Shown piece after piece: positions 63,496-64,000 of a DNA stretch of 64,000 nt (positions are counted from its first letter, which is position 1; each line of letters begins with the position of its first letter). The position numbers and the translations under genes were made by a program. The DNA is from an uncultured Oscillibacter sp. (GTDB taxonomy: Bacteria; Bacillota; Clostridia; Oscillospirales; Oscillospiraceae). The notes beneath the pieces are model-generated. The model was not told where the DNA came from. It saw only the letters and a list, made by a program, of their open reading frames with translations, and searched no databases. The stretch lies in assembly GCA_947244595.1 (NCBI GenBank), contig CAMXKT010000001.1:31914-95913 (forward strand), given 5' to 3'.

Positions 63496-64000
63496 TTGGA
63501 AAGAGCGAAATTCCGTATGCCCACGGCATACACCATTCTATTTCTCCTCATCATCCTGGTGGCCCTGTGCACTTGGCTGGTACCGGCGGGATCCTACCAG
63601 TACGTGGACGAGACCCCGGTAGCCGGGACTTATCACGCCGTTGCCCAGAATCCCCAGGGAGCCGGAGCGGTGCTGAAAGCCGCTTTCGCCGGATTCTACG
63701 ACGCGGTGGACGTGTGCGTCTTCATCCTGATGGTAGGCGGCTTCCTGGGTGTGGTCATGAAGACCGGAGCGGTGGACGCCGGCGTGGGCCGCATTATCCA
63801 GCGCCTGGGGGGAAAGGAGAAGTGGCTCATCCCCATTCTGATGATCGCTTTCGGCCTGGGGGGCACCACCTACGGTATGTGGGAGGAGACCATGGCGTTC
63901 TATCCCCTGCTGATTCCCGTCTTCCTGGCGGCGGGCTATGACGCCGTGGTGGGCATCTCCGTCATTTTGCTGGGGGCCGGGGCGGGTATCATCAGTTCCA
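63496..64000 (+). CDS. YfcC/DcuC-family transporter (partial, runs off right edge)
   Basis: The frame opens at a TTG (63496) 5 bases after GGGGGGAGA and stays open for 168 codons to the edge. The start (MPTAYTILFLLIILVALCTW, LVPAGSYQYV) and VDVCVFILMVGGFLGVVMKTG match the YfcC/DcuC family of membrane transporters, several of which lie in arginine deiminase operons as putative arginine/ornithine or basic amino acid carriers. Position right after arcB supports an ArcD-like exchange role. The C-terminal two thirds are missing. Confidence 0.85.
   Translation, partial: MERAKFRMPTAYTILFLLIILVALCTWLVPAGSYQYVDETPVAGTYHAVAQNPQGAGAVLKAAFAGFYDAVDVCVFILMVGGFLGVVMKTGAVDAGVGRIIQRLGGKEKWLIPILMIAFGLGGTTYGMWEETMAFYPLLIPVFLAAGYDAVVGISVILLGAGAGIISS

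Overview
The window reads as a chromosomal segment of a GC-rich, anaerobic, spore-forming Firmicute, most like the Oscillospiraceae (Flavonifractor / Pseudoflavonifractor / Lawsonibacter type). The basis is high-GC coding with strong AGGAGG ribosome sites, an intact spoIIP sporulation gene, the folD-lgt-M16 peptidase pair order, an arginine deiminase pathway, a flavodiiron protein with a rubredoxin-bearing dehydrogenase, and several TTG starts. Taxonomy is inferred from gene content only.

Region 1 (1-20.9 kb) is carbohydrate metabolism. Two membrane-anchored alpha/beta hydrolases and a 44-residue membrane peptide diverge from a TetR regulator. A phosphoglucomutase / beta-glucosidase / alpha-galactosidase operon diverges from a LacI regulator; the alpha-galactosidase carries an in-frame stop 38 codons before its natural end. 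A short transport operon (YesL-like membrane protein plus MsmK/UgpC-type ATPase) sits behind what looks like a deletion scar. A second LacI gene precedes an eight-gene locus (two Gfo/Idh/MocA dehydrogenases, TIM-barrel isomerase, RbsB/RbsA/RbsC-type ABC importer, zinc dehydrogenase) that looks like inositol or rare-sugar uptake and oxidation. A GT2 glycosyltransferase fused to a MarR-like winged helix follows.

Region 2 (22.7-38.9 kb) is the most distinctive: a type VII-like secretion locus with a 1553-residue FHA-FtsK/EssC ATPase, a YukD/EsaB ubiquitin-like protein and four small helical proteins, facing a PP2C phosphatase and a VWA-TM-FHA protein on the other strand. It is followed by five tandem TPR lipoproteins (one frameshifted, one a stub) interleaved with a Ser/Thr kinase-TM-TPR protein and a Thr-rich acidic membrane protein. 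No EssA or EsaA was recognised; the kinase-TM-helical protein has the same order of parts as EssB/YukC. The locus appears to combine secretion with Thr phosphorylation, its reversal and FHA phospho-recognition.

Region 3 (38.8-50.7 kb) is decayed accessory DNA: an integrase scrap beside the 3' half of an initiator tRNA, a sucrose locus whose amylosucrase and PTS EIIBCA are broken by several lesions while its HAD phosphatase and LacI regulator remain open, a second integrase remnant, a JAB-ThiF-sliding clamp cassette (only ThiF intact), two RepA genes (one frameshifted) and an IS3-type transposase.

Region 4 (50.7-64 kb) returns to core genes. An Rrf2 regulator, an acyl-CoA dehydrogenase-EtfA-rubredoxin fusion and a flavodiiron protein form an apparent redox operon. 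Then come folD, lgt, an M16 peptidase pair, spoIIP, and the arginine deiminase genes arcA and arcB plus a YfcC-type transporter cut by the right edge. A pair of inverted repeats fills the arcA-arcB gap.
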